From Trema orientale (taxonomy: Eukaryota; Streptophyta; Magnoliopsida; Rosales; Cannabaceae), in NCBI GenBank assembly GCA_002914845.1, contig JXTC01000135.1:166224-230223 (forward strand): a stretch of 64,000 nt of DNA, written 5' to 3'. A model generated the notes under the pieces. That model was not told where the DNA came from. It was given only the letters and a program-made list of their open reading frames with translations, and did no database searches. The position numbers and the translations under genes are program-made. Positions within the stretch are counted from its first letter, which is position 1; every line of letters begins with the position of its first letter. This document shows, piece after piece, positions 12,901-24,900 of this stretch.

Positions 12901-15900
12901 ACTTATGAACTTGAATTTTATGCTGTTGTTCGAGCTTTGAAGCATTGGGAGCCTTATTTGATTCAACGAGAATTTGTGTTATTTACGAATCATCAAACTT
13001 TAAAGTCCATCAATTCGCAGAAGACGATGAATCGAATGCATGCTCAATGGATTACATTTTTACTGAAGTTCACTTTTGTTATCAAGCATAAATCCGGTCA
13101 AGCTAATAAGGTAGCTGATGCGTTGAGTAGACGTGCCTCTTTACTTGCTACAATCGGTATAGAGATGGTGGGATTTGACTCTTTACGTGACACTTATGCT
13201 ACTGATGAGGATTTTGGAAGCATATGGAGGCGTTGCAACAATAAAGAGTTTGTTACTGACTTCCTTATTCAGGATGGATATTTATTTCGAGGTACACAAC
13301 TATGTATTCCTCGTTCTTCCTTGCGTGAGCATTTGATTTGAGAGTTGCATCTAGGGGTTTAAGTGGACATGTTGGTCGGGACAAGACTATTAGCTTAGTG
13401 GAAGAAAGATTTTATTGGCTTTAGCTAAAGAGAGATGTTGGACGTTTCGTTCAGCGTTGTACAGTGTGTCAGAAAGCTAAGGGTCAAGCTCAAAATACTG
13501 TTTTCTATACTCCTTTACCTGTTTCAGAGACAATTTGGCAAGATTTGACTATGGACTTTGTTCTTGACCTCCCACGAACTCAACTTGGCATTGATTCTGT
13601 ATTTGTTATGGTTGATTGCTTTTCTAAAATGGTTCACTTTCTTCCTTATAAGAAGACTTCGGATGCTTCTTATGTGGCTAATTTATTTTTTTGTGAAATT
13701 GTTCGTTTACATGGCGTTCCTCGTTCCTTAACTTCTGATAGGGATGTACAATTCCTGAGTCATTTTTGGAGAACCTTGTGGAAGTTGTTTGATACTTCCT
13801 TAAAATATAGCAGTACGAGTCATCCACAGACAGATGGCAAACGGAAGTGGCTAATCGTACTCTTGGCAACATGATTCGATCAGTTTGTGATGATAAACCA
13901 GAGCAATGGGATGCAGCTCTTTCACAGATCGAGTTTGCTTTCAATAGTATGCCCAATCGTTCGACCAAGAAGACACCTTTCGAGGTTGTCTACACAAGTG
14001 CTGCGCGACATACTATGGATTTGATTCGTCTTCCTCTTTCTACCGATGTTAATCTTAATGCCGAAGAGTTTGCAGAGCGTGTTCAACAGATTCATCGGGA
14101 AGTGAAGAAGAATCTTGAGGAAGCAATTTCACGTTACAAGTCAGCAGTAGATAAACACAGGCGTGAGAAGACCTTTAATGAAGGTGATTGGTAATGTTGC
14201 ATTTGCGTAAAAATCGATTTCCGATTGGCACTTATAATAAGCTCAAGAATAAGAAGATTGGTCCTTTTCGAGTTTTGAAGAAGATTGGAGATAATGCTTA
14301 TAAGGTTGATCTTCCCACTGATATGAACATTTCCAACACTTTCAACGTTGCTGATATCTTCGAGTACTTTTCACCAGATGAGTTTTCTTTGCAACTACGA
14401 AACTTGAGGACAAGTTTTCTTCAAGAGGAGGGGATTGATGCAGCACACGTTCATTAGTTTCCCATTTTAGTTTATTTACTTTATTTTTCTACGTTCCTAG
14501 ATTGATTTCCTAGTTTCCAATATTTTTGTTTCCTATTTTTAGTTTTCCGTTTTAATTTTTCCTTAATTTATGCATTACAAGCACTATTTAAAAGGATTAT
14601 TGTAAGGTTCTGAAATATTTCTTAATCAATCAGAATTATTCTTCTTAAAACATTCAGTTATTATTACTGTTTTGAATATTCGTTTTCGTTTCGATTTCGA
14701 AACAAATCTTCCGCTGCACCACGAGGTTTTCTAATTAAACAAATTCCTTGTGGTGTAAAGTTATTGAGAGCAAGTATGGAGTTAATTCAAAACAATGGGA
14801 TGTTGCAATGGCTGATAGGTTGACTTTTAGAAGTCCATAGAAAGCTATTTCTTCTCTTTGTGATAAATTTTTTTGGCATGTGAACTTTAAAGTAGTAAGG
14901 GGACAAGGATTAGATTTTGGGAGGACATTTGGGTCATAGGTGACATATTGACAGTAGCTTTTCCTTCTTTGTACAGACTATCCTCTTTCGAAGATGAATT
15001 TATTTTGGAATTTTATGAAGATTCAGATCCAAGCTCATGTGATTCTAATAGTTGGAATTTTCATTTTTTGAGGAATTTGAATGACAGAGAAATTCCTCAC
15101 CTGCTAGATCTTATTACTCGGTTGGAGCCAGCTAGAATATGTTCTAATATCGAGGATAGGGGAATATGGGTGGAAGATTTATCGGGAACCTTTTCTTGCA
15201 AAATCAAGGTGTTCGCTTGATTGTTAGCTTTAGATAAGTTGAGCAGTCATGATGTGCCACAGAAAAGCCCGGGCTGGTGTGTTTTGTGCAAAAAGAATGG
15301 TGAATCTTTAAATTATTTGTTTTAACATTGTGAGTTTTCTTTAAGGTTATGATGTAATATTCTGAAGGAGTTTCGTAGGAGTTTGGGTAATTCCTAGGTC
15401 TTGGGCAAGATCTTCATGTTAACCAAAGAGGAAGAATTCTTTGGAAAGTGGCTGTTTTAGCTGGATTATGGGCTCTTTGTATTGAAAGAAACAAAAGGAT
15501 TTTTGAGGGAGTGGAAGAATCTTTGGAATTATTAGGGTTAGATTTTGGGTAGCGATTTGGTTACATGATGTAAAAGATTTCAATAGTTTTTCCCTTTCTG
15601 TTATGGTTAGGGATTGGAGTCCTCTGTTGTAAATTTCATTTTTGTGTGAATCCTTTATCCACTCTGTTTGTATTAATTTATCATGATAATACAAATTTCA
15701 TTCTTATAAAAAAAAAAATGAAGCTGGGATGTTGTACTTCTCAGGTATAAATTATGGAAGCCATATCTCAGAGCTGTTATGGAGCGTGACATGAAAGCAG
15801 TTAGTGAAGGGGCAAAGCACAAAGCTGAAGTTCTGGAAACTTGCTTGCAGCAAATGAAAGCTTGCTTCTTAGATGTAAGTTCGTAGTTGGTATTTCTGTG

Positions 15901-18900
15901 GCCATATGTTGTTTGTTCCTTTGGTGCTCTGTTGTTACTTTGATTTTCCTGGATGTGGTTTATAATTTTACAAAATTTCTTTCTTGCCTTTATGAATCTT
16001 AAGATAATTAAGGCAATGGCATAACCCATTCTGATGTTTATTTTTGAAGTTGGTCTTTATGGAAGCTACTGCTCTTTTGATGTTTTAAGGGTGTTCTTAT
16101 TTTTATTTTTATTTTTATTTTATTTTTTTCAAAATTTAAAGCTATTATTTCCGGTTTAGGATCTGTAAATTAATGCACTGCCATACGAACATCTCACACC
16201 ACTATAAGCTTGATTTGAGAGAAACTATAATTAAGAATGTCAAGTTATATGTGCTGCAAAGAAATAGGAAGGTATTCCGGGGACTTGAAGATCATTTGCT
16301 TTCTTCATGTGAAATTTGAAGTATTGGGGTTCTGTACAGAGTGCTTCAGTTAATGAGTTCTAAAAGTTTCCCTTTCTTTAATTTAATTTTTACAGACTGG
16401 GTGCTTTGTTTTTAGTTTTGATCACTTTGCTTGTTATTCTAGTCTAATGGAGGCCATCATCTCCTCAAATTTTGGATTTATAGTTGTTCCCATTGTTTTG
16501 ATTTGGAAGAAAACTACTGGTTCCTTTTATATAATCCTTTTTCTTTCATATATATATTGCATTTTCTTATGCTGTATTCTCCTTTGTTTCTTTTCTCTCC
16601 TTGTTTTCTTTAAATATTTGAATGAAATTTCTCTTACAGTTTCTTATGCATATAGTTTTGTGTAGTTGAGAACTCCCATGCCTTGTTTGGTAAAGGTCCA
16701 TACATTGTTAATGTCTTATTCTCCTCCTTTCTCCAAGCTTTTAGTGAATTAAAAGTGAAAGCTTTAATAGAACAGCTCCTCCAGCATATCTTTACAGCAA
16801 CTGAAAATAAATTGGGGTGTCTGCACTATGTGCAGACTTTCTTGTATATTTTAATCCCATATGCATTATTGGTATATACATGCACGACATCAGTTAGTAC
16901 AACCTTCAGCATATTTGCAGGCAAGGTTGAACAAAGTTAAACTCTTGGAAGCCATGGAAATTTTCTTTGAGAGGTAACTTCATATCTTTCTCAGTGTTCT
17001 CCTGTGTCTGGAAATCTTGTTCACCTATGAAAGTGAAAGTGTTTTGTTGGTTGCTAGCTCTAGGCAAATTAAATACACATGAGGTGCTTCAAAAGAGTAA
17101 ACCATTTCTAGCCTTATCTCCTGGATGGTGTGTTCTATGTGGGAAGAGCAATGAAAATCAGAATCATTTGTATATGCATTGTTCTTTTGCATCAGCGTTA
17201 TGGTCATGAATGCTTTTGAAGTTTGGGGTTTCTTGGGTTTGGCCACTGGATTTTCAGGGTGTTATTCTCCATGTTTCGGGGATTGGCAGCAAGAAGGAAA
17301 AAGCTTTGGAATGTGGCTATTATAGCTACATGTTGGTCACTTTGGATGGAAAGGAATAATAGAATTTTTGATGATGTTAGAGGGGAGTTTGACTTTATAT
17401 GGGAGAGAGTAAAATATTATGTTGCTTTGTGGGTCTATGACTCTTGAGATTTTAAGGAGTTTTCTTTTTTCTGATCTTTGTAGAGATTGGCCTATTTGGT
17501 TGTAGTTTTAATTTTAAGTTTTCTGTATAGATGATGTCTTATCTTTTTTTTCCCCCCCCCCTGAAAGGATCTTATCATCTTGTTGTAACCTCCTTTTTGC
17601 TATAAAATTTTATGTTTTCTATTTAAAATAATAATAATGTGTTCCTTAACTTGATATGTTCCTGTTATTCGTGCAGATCTAATAGATCTGGTGGGGATGA
17701 GCAGCATGCGTCTAGAGAAGTTGTTCGGCCTTGCGGACTTTGCCAGGAATCAGAGATGGTGCTTAAGCAAAACCGGGTAATGATCTGTAATTTCTTCTAA
17801 TTTAAAATTTGCTAAATCTCTTTTCACAATTAACTATCCAATCTACCTTCAGCAACCACACACACACAAAAAATAAAAGATTAAAAAAAAAATTTCTAAT
17901 CTACTAGTGAACTTGCGATTTGGTACAGAAAATAAGTCCTTTTCAGTTCATGCCATAATCTAATTAGTTGTTTCCCCACCACTAGTCAGCTGAACAGTTG
18001 TAGAGTGAAGCTTTTAGCATTATCAGGGTAATGCTTCTTGAATTTTAAGGCTACTCATTCTTTTCTTGCACTTTCCAGCAGGAAAATTAATTTCTAATTT
18101 TACTTTGGTTTACATAATATTTCTGTATTATTATTTATTGCTCTCTATATTTTTCGTGTTATGTTCTCAGGCTATCAATTTATGTTTGCTTCCTATGGAA
18201 AAAAAAAGATAAATTTATATATATACATATATCAAGATTGTTACTTTTCAGTTTATCATCTTTCTTTTTTTTTTTTTTGAAGTTATGGCTTCCTTTTAGA
18301 GGAATCTTTTATTTTCTTTTTCATTTTGCGTGATTCAAATTTTTTCTTTTTCAGTTTTTCTAATTAAACTGTTCTTCTCTTTCCACAGGATGGCAATTTC
18401 ATGGTTGGATGCTTGGGTTATCCACAGGTTGGTAACCTAGTCTATGACCATTATGCACTATTTTAAAACTCAGGTAGTTGATAAAACTTGCTTTGGCTTT
18501 TAGGTAATGCGGTTGGGGATATACTGAAATAGTAGAGTGTGTTTGAATGTGAAGGCAGAGAGAAAAAATAAAACTCTTTAATGATTATTTTCATTAAACA
18601 AACCAGAATAAATAGAAATAATACACCCTACTGCCAGCTAAGAAATCTGGTACAAATCCCTACAAACCAAGGATTAATACTAATCTCTTTATACTAGGGA
18701 TTTAAAATAACTTAAACAAGGAAAGAAAATAACTAATCCTATCAAGAAAAAAAAAAAAATTAGATCACAAAAGATTTGTAATACTCCCCCTCAAGCTGGT
18801 GAATAGATATTGATCATTCCTAGCTTGTCTAACATATCTTCAAAATTTTGCCTTGGTAGTCCCTTGGTTAGAACATCTGCCACGTGCTGCTTAGTTGGCA

Positions 18901-21900
18901 CGTACGACATACAAATGATTCCACTCTCTATCTTCTCTTTGATAAAGTGCTTATCAACTTCCACATGCTTAGTCCGATCATGATGAACTGGGTTGTGAGC
19001 AATGCTTATTGCAGCTTGATTATCACAGTATAACTTCATAGGACAATCACTTGTCATTTTCAATTCTTCCAGTAATCTTTTCAACCACATCAATTCACAG
19101 GTTCCTTGTGCAAGTGCCCTGAACTCAGTTTCTGCAGTACTACGAGCTACAATGAACTGTTTTTACGCCTCCAAGTTACAAGATTTCCCCAAACCATTGT
19201 GCAATATCCGGACATTGATTTTCTGTCATCAGTGGATCCTGCCCAGTCAACATCAGTATACGTTTCAACACACCTCTGCCCATTCTTTCCAAAAAATAAT
19301 CCTTTGCCAGGAGTTATTTTTAAATATCTCAAAATTCGATAAATTGCTTCAAGGTGCTCTTCAAAAGGAGAATGCATGTACTGACTAACCAAGCTCACTG
19401 CAAAAGCGATATCAGGTCTGGTGTGTGAGAGATATATCAGTCTCCCAACAAGTCGTTGATGTATTCCCCTGTCTACTGGATCTCCACCTTCTTTCTTTCT
19501 CAACTTCCCTTTGAGTTTTATGGGTGTCTCTGCAGGTTTACACCCAAGCATTCCAGTTTCTTTTAACAGATCAATAGTATACTTTTTATGTGATATAGAA
19601 ATACCTCTTCTTGTCCTGGCAATTTCCATTCCTAAGAAGTATCGTAGCTGCCCCAAATCTTTAATTTCAAATTCTCTTGCAAGGACCTTCTTTAGTTTCT
19701 CCGATTCTCCAAAGTCGTCTCCTGATAAGATAATGTCATCTATATACACTATTAGAATTGCAATTTTTCCAGACTGAGAGTGTTTATAGAAGAGTGTGTG
19801 GTCTGCTTGTCCCTGGTTGTACCTATGCTTCTTTACTGATTTTGTGAAATGATCAAACCAAGCTCTTGGTGATTGTTTTAGTCTATAGAGGGATTTCTTC
19901 AACTTGTAAGCTTTTCTACCATTATATTTCCCTTCAAATCCTGGCAGTAACTCCATGAATACTTCCTCATCAAGTGTCCCATTGAGGAAAGCATTCTTGA
20001 CGTCCATTTGGTGTAAGGGACAATCAAGATTAGCAGCTAGTGGTAGGAGGACTCGAATAGTGTTGAGTTTAGCTACTGATGCGAATATTTCTGTATAGTC
20101 GATACCAAATGTCTGAGTAAATCCTTTGGCAACGACTCTTGCTTTGTATCTCTCTATCGTCCCATCTAAATTATACTTGATAGTAAACACCCATCTACAA
20201 CCAATAGGGTCTTTTCCTTTTGGTAAATCGACAACATCCCAAGTCTCATTACCTTTTAGTGCCTTCATTTCTTCAAAAACTGCTGCCTTCCATTCTGGTA
20301 TCTTGAGTGCTTCTTGGATGTTTCTGGGAACTTCAGTGCTCAAGTATTTTTCTGTTGCAGTTCGGAATGAATGAGACAACCGAGTGTAAGATAGGAAATT
20401 ATACAGCGGATATTGAGTGCATGATCGCTTGCCTTTCTTATGAGCTATTGGGATGTCCAGGTCATCGGGAAACAGATCCTCATGGAGCTGAACTGAAGTA
20501 CCTGAAGTAGTCTGTTCTGGCTGTGAAACAGTTTGTTCTGGTTGCAGATTTGCAACAGTCTGGTCTGGCTGTGGATTTGCTCTCGGTTCAGCTTCTTGAC
20601 AATGCATCGGGATTGTGATAGCTCGTTCTTCTTGAGGTGCACGCTGTCTTCGTGAATAAACACGGAGTCCTACTTTTTTATGATTGAGTTCTTGTGAATC
20701 TCCTCCAATTTATAAGTCAGAATTTGTTGATGAAATAATAGGTAAGGGTGACAATGTATTTCACTGTGGAGGATTTAACTGTGATGGAGAATCTGAAACA
20801 AACGGAAGACGAACAGAGAAATCTCGAAAATACTCTTCACTCATTTTCTCCCCCTGAAGATTGGACTTTGAATAGTAGACTTGATTTTCGAATAATATGA
20901 CATCTAAGATGACACATTTTTTTTGTGACTGGACAGTAGTACTTGTATCCCTTTTGACTTGGAGAATAGCCTATGAAAATATATTTGATAGCTCTTGGGT
21001 CAAGTTTACTATGGTTGGGAGTTTGGGCATGGACAAATGCTTTACAACCAAAAATTTTGACCGGTATACTAGTGAAAAGACAAGTATTAGGATAGAAAGA
21101 AAGAAGAGTGTTTAATGGAGTTTTGAAACCTAGGACTCGAGATGGAAAACGATTTATAAGATACGATGCTGTGAGTACGGCTTCTCCCCAATAAAATTTT
21201 GGAACTTGATGATTAAACATGATTGCACGAGCTACTTCTAAAAGATGACAATTTTTCCTTTCGGCAATTCCATTTTGTTGTGGTTTTCTTATGCACGAAC
21301 TTTAATGAAAAATGTGTTTTTATCATTTGATGGAATTGTTTAAAAGTTAACTCGGCATCTGATTTTTCTTTTAATAAAAATACCCAACATGCACGTGTAT
21401 GATCATCAATGAAAGTTATAAACCATCTAGCTCCAGTAATGTTATTTACCCTTGAGGTGCCCCAAATATCACTATCAATTAGAGAGAATAGTTTTGAGGA
21501 TTTATATGGCTGAACAGGATAAGGAACACATGCATGTTTCTCAAACTGACAGATTTCACACTGAAAGGAGTTGACATCTTTGTTCTTAAAACAATGAGGG
21601 AAATAATTTTTTCAAATAGGGGAAACTGGGATGGCCTAACCTATTATGCCATAACAATATTTGACTAGAAATAGAAACAGATTCACTACTCAGGGCTTGA
21701 GCTTGTTTATTCACAACCCAGTTGATTGTCCTCAAAGAATTACAGACCATCACGCTCCTTAGCACTGCCAATCGTCTTCTCCGAAAGCAAATCCTGAAAC
21801 TCACACTGAGAAGAGAAGAACTTAGCTACATAATCATATCGTTTGACAATTTGCTCACAGATATCAAATTACATGTCAAATTAGGAACATGAAGTACAGA

Positions 21901-24900
21901 ATGTAAATTTATTTTTTCAGAGATTACATGTTTCTTTTCCCGCAACTGATGAGAGAGATCCATCTGCAATTCTAATTTTTAGAGTTCTAGGGCATGGTGT
22001 ATAAGTTGAAAAAAGTTGATAACAACCAGTCATGTGATCTGAAGCCCATGAATCAATGATCCAGGGACGGTGAGTTTCAGATTTTTTTGTAAGAGCTGAT
22101 TGATAATTACCTTTCTGTGCAATTAAGCAACTAGGATTTGCTTGAGATGTTCTTAATGACTGAGTTTGGGTAATCAAAGCCTGTAGTTGCTCTAACTGCT
22201 CTTTGCTAAAAACAGTCCCTCCTTTTTCTGTTTTTTCTTCTTCAGCAGCAGCTTAGAAACCAGGCCCATCATATTGTTTTTTTGGCTTCCAATTGGCAGG
22301 TTTGCCATGGATCCTCCAGCAGGTGTCTCTGGTGTGTCCCGGACGCTGACAATGATCACACCAAGGTCGATCATTTTTTCTATTTCCATGCTGATCTCCA
22401 TTGTTAGGAGAGAAATTACGTTTAGTCAGGACAAAAAAATTTTGGGATGGATCTTCTAGGATTGAAATCTTCGAACCACCAAGCATTACACGTTTTCTGG
22501 CTTCCTCTCTTCTGACTTTAGCAAACGCTTCTCTTATTCCAGGAAATGGCTTAAATCCTAGTACATGCCCTCTAACTTCGTCTAATTCTTTATACATCCC
22601 ATGAAGAAAATCGAACACTCTTTCATTTTCCTTCATTTGACTGTATTTTTACTGTCTTCAGTGCAATTCCAATTGACGTTCTGGAATTGATCTAACTCCT
22701 GCCACAAACTAGTCAGGATATTATAATACTCAGTCACATTGAGATCTCCTTGTTTCTTATATTTGAGGGCTGATTTTAACTCGAAAATCTGAGCAGTATT
22801 ACCCAGATCTAAGTATATTTCTTTGACCATATCCATGATTTCTTTTGCTGTCTTGTAGTATAAATAGGTCTTCCCTATTGTAGGCTCCATTGAGTTGATT
22901 AGCCATGCCATGATCATAGAATTTTCGGAAATCCATGTTTTATATCTTGCTGCTCCTTTTTCTGGTGCTTTTGCCTCACCAGTTAAATATTCCAGCCGTC
23001 CCTTGCCTTGGATAACTTAGCATAACAGATTGAGACCATTCAAAGAAATTTGAATAATTAAGTTTGTGTTGTGTAATCTGAAGAGAATGATTATCAGCAA
23101 CACTGTGAATTACTGGTGCAGAATTTATTTGAGGCGATTGTGATGATACTTTTGATGTTTCATCACGAGATGCTCTAGTCATGGCCATTTTAACCAATTT
23201 TTTTTTTTTTTGGGGGATTGATAATCAGAGAGTGACTCTGATACCATGAAGGCAGAGAGAAAAAACAAAACTCTCTGATGATTATTTTCATTAAACAAAC
23301 CAGAATAAATAGAAACAATACACCCTACTGCCAGCTAAGAAATCTGGTACAAATCCCTACAAACCAGGGATTAATACTAATTCCTTTATATAATTTAAAC
23401 AAGGAAAGAAAATATAACTAATCCTATTAAAAAATAAAAAAAATAAAATCAGTTCACAAAAGATTTGCAACAGAATGAAAAATACAATATGAATTTTCGC
23501 TATGGGAGTCTGATATATGTCTTTTTTGCGGCTTTGTCCTCAAAAGAGTTGAAGATACTCCGATTATCCTTATTTTATTAATTTGGAAAGTATATTGAAA
23601 TATTCTTATGCTTTTTGTTTGGTGGACTCCTTGTTATCCTATGATTAATGCATTTTCTTCATTGTGGTTAATAAAGTATATGGTCCTTACAAAAAGAAAT
23701 GAAGAAAAACATATAGAACAATACTTCAGAAAAATGGTTAAGTTGTTTGCTGTTATTAAAGGAAATCACGCTATGACATAAAAACTGCATGGAGCAGGGG
23801 TTTTTATATGGATTTTGCTTGTCTAATTACTCCCAAATACTGAAGACCGAATCCATCTCCTTCTTTTCTTCATCACTGAAACCAGTTCTCTTCCATTGGC
23901 TTGTATTCTGTCCTTTCTGGCACTGTCAGCGCTTTTACATCACCCTCAAGTCACCCATACTCGTTTTGCAGATCCACTGACCTCTGGTTTCTAAATTGAT
24001 CAAACTTTTTGGGATGGACAGTAACGATTCAAGGGTAGTGTCTAGGCATTGTTGAGAAGCCCTTGGGAGTATATATCTTTAATCGTGTCTAGGCATTGTT
24101 GAGAAGCCCTTGGGAGTATATATCTTCAATCTTACCAACGTTTCTTCCTTGTTCTGAGTTGATGGTGGTTGATGGAGTTAGATTTGGTAGGATTGGTTGG
24201 AAAGGAAATTCTTCCTTTTAATTCTTTCCTTAGTTTATCGTTTATCTTCGAGGCAGAATATTTCTGTTTTATTTATTTATTTATATCTCTATTTCATATT
24301 TTCTTTTTGGTGTTGGATGGAGTCCTCTTTGTTGAGGAAAGGGCTTGTGGGTTGTGGGGGTGGATTTTAATTTTCCCGATAATCTAGCGAGAGAGTCTAG
24401 TGAGCTGGTCTCCCTTTTGTTACTTTAGATTGTTTTGGTCCTAGAGATGGTTCAGCTGATAGTAGAATTTGGTGTGGGAGGAATCCTCTTTTTTCTTGTA
24501 AATCTTTTTCCAAGTGTTATCTGACTATTCTTCTCTTCTTTGTTGAGGCTTATCATTTTATTTTCAAATCTTCGGTGTGTGTTGCAGAAAAACTGTTTAT
24601 TCTTTGCAGTTTAGTTTCTTTGTTGTGATCTAGAGCTATGAAAAAATTAGGACTGTGTTGGGTGGTTCTCAAAACTGAAATTCTTTGTTTGGGAAGAGTT
24701 TTGGGGAAAGAGTTGGAGCAGCCAAGCAGTGTTCTTATGGAGGTGTACAGTTCTTGCTACCTTTGGACTATTTAATTCAAGAGGAATTCTTGAAGTTCTG
24801 AAGACAAGCATGGGGATGATATTTTTCTCCAGGATAGATTCAGTTTTGAGCTTCGTTGTGGGCTTTTTCATCTAAAGAGTTTATAGATGTCCCTTTGTTT

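Larger units (their letters stand above)
9526..14721 (+). mobile_element. Ty3/gypsy LTR retrotransposon nested in the LINE
   Basis: It is a full-length element with LTRs at 9526-9806 and 14436-14721 and domain order gag, protease, RT, RNase H, integrase, as in Metaviridae. The target duplication is GGAGG (9521-9525) against CGAGG (14722-14726), one change. The LINE reading frame is continuous across the empty site. It lies in the same orientation as TOP3A. Many frameshifts and stops make it non-autonomous now. I see no chromodomain. Confidence 0.93.
9146..15736 (+). mobile_element. 5'-truncated LINE in TOP3A intron 13, split by a Ty3/gypsy element
   Basis: A 19-bp direct repeat, ATGAAGCTGGGATGTTGTA, flanks the insertion at 9146-9164 and 15718-15736. 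The LINE body starts at 9165 inside the reverse-transcriptase region, with protein traces GMPLGG and [13 protein letters not shown]. It resumes after the gypsy element at 14727. The 3' part shows a decayed plant zf-RVT region (GWCVLC near 15275, a C/H cluster after it) and ends in an A-run (15708-15718). Without the nested element about 1.35 kb of LINE remains. Stops and frameshifts show it is dead. The 3' duplication ends 8 bp before the acceptor AG of exon 14. Confidence 0.88.
18550..23472 (-). mobile_element. Ty1/copia LTR retrotransposon, antisense in TOP3A intron 17
   Basis: The 4.9-kb element has LTRs at 18550-18783 and 23247-23472 and a perfect 5-bp target duplication GAATG (18545-18549 and 23473-23477). 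On the minus strand the order is 5' LTR, primer site, gag, protease, integrase, RT, RNase H, polypurine tract, 3' LTR, as in Pseudoviridae. It is broken by several frameshifts and stops. The intron it sits in splits the coding sequence of the TOP3A C4 zinc ribbon. Confidence 0.95.
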
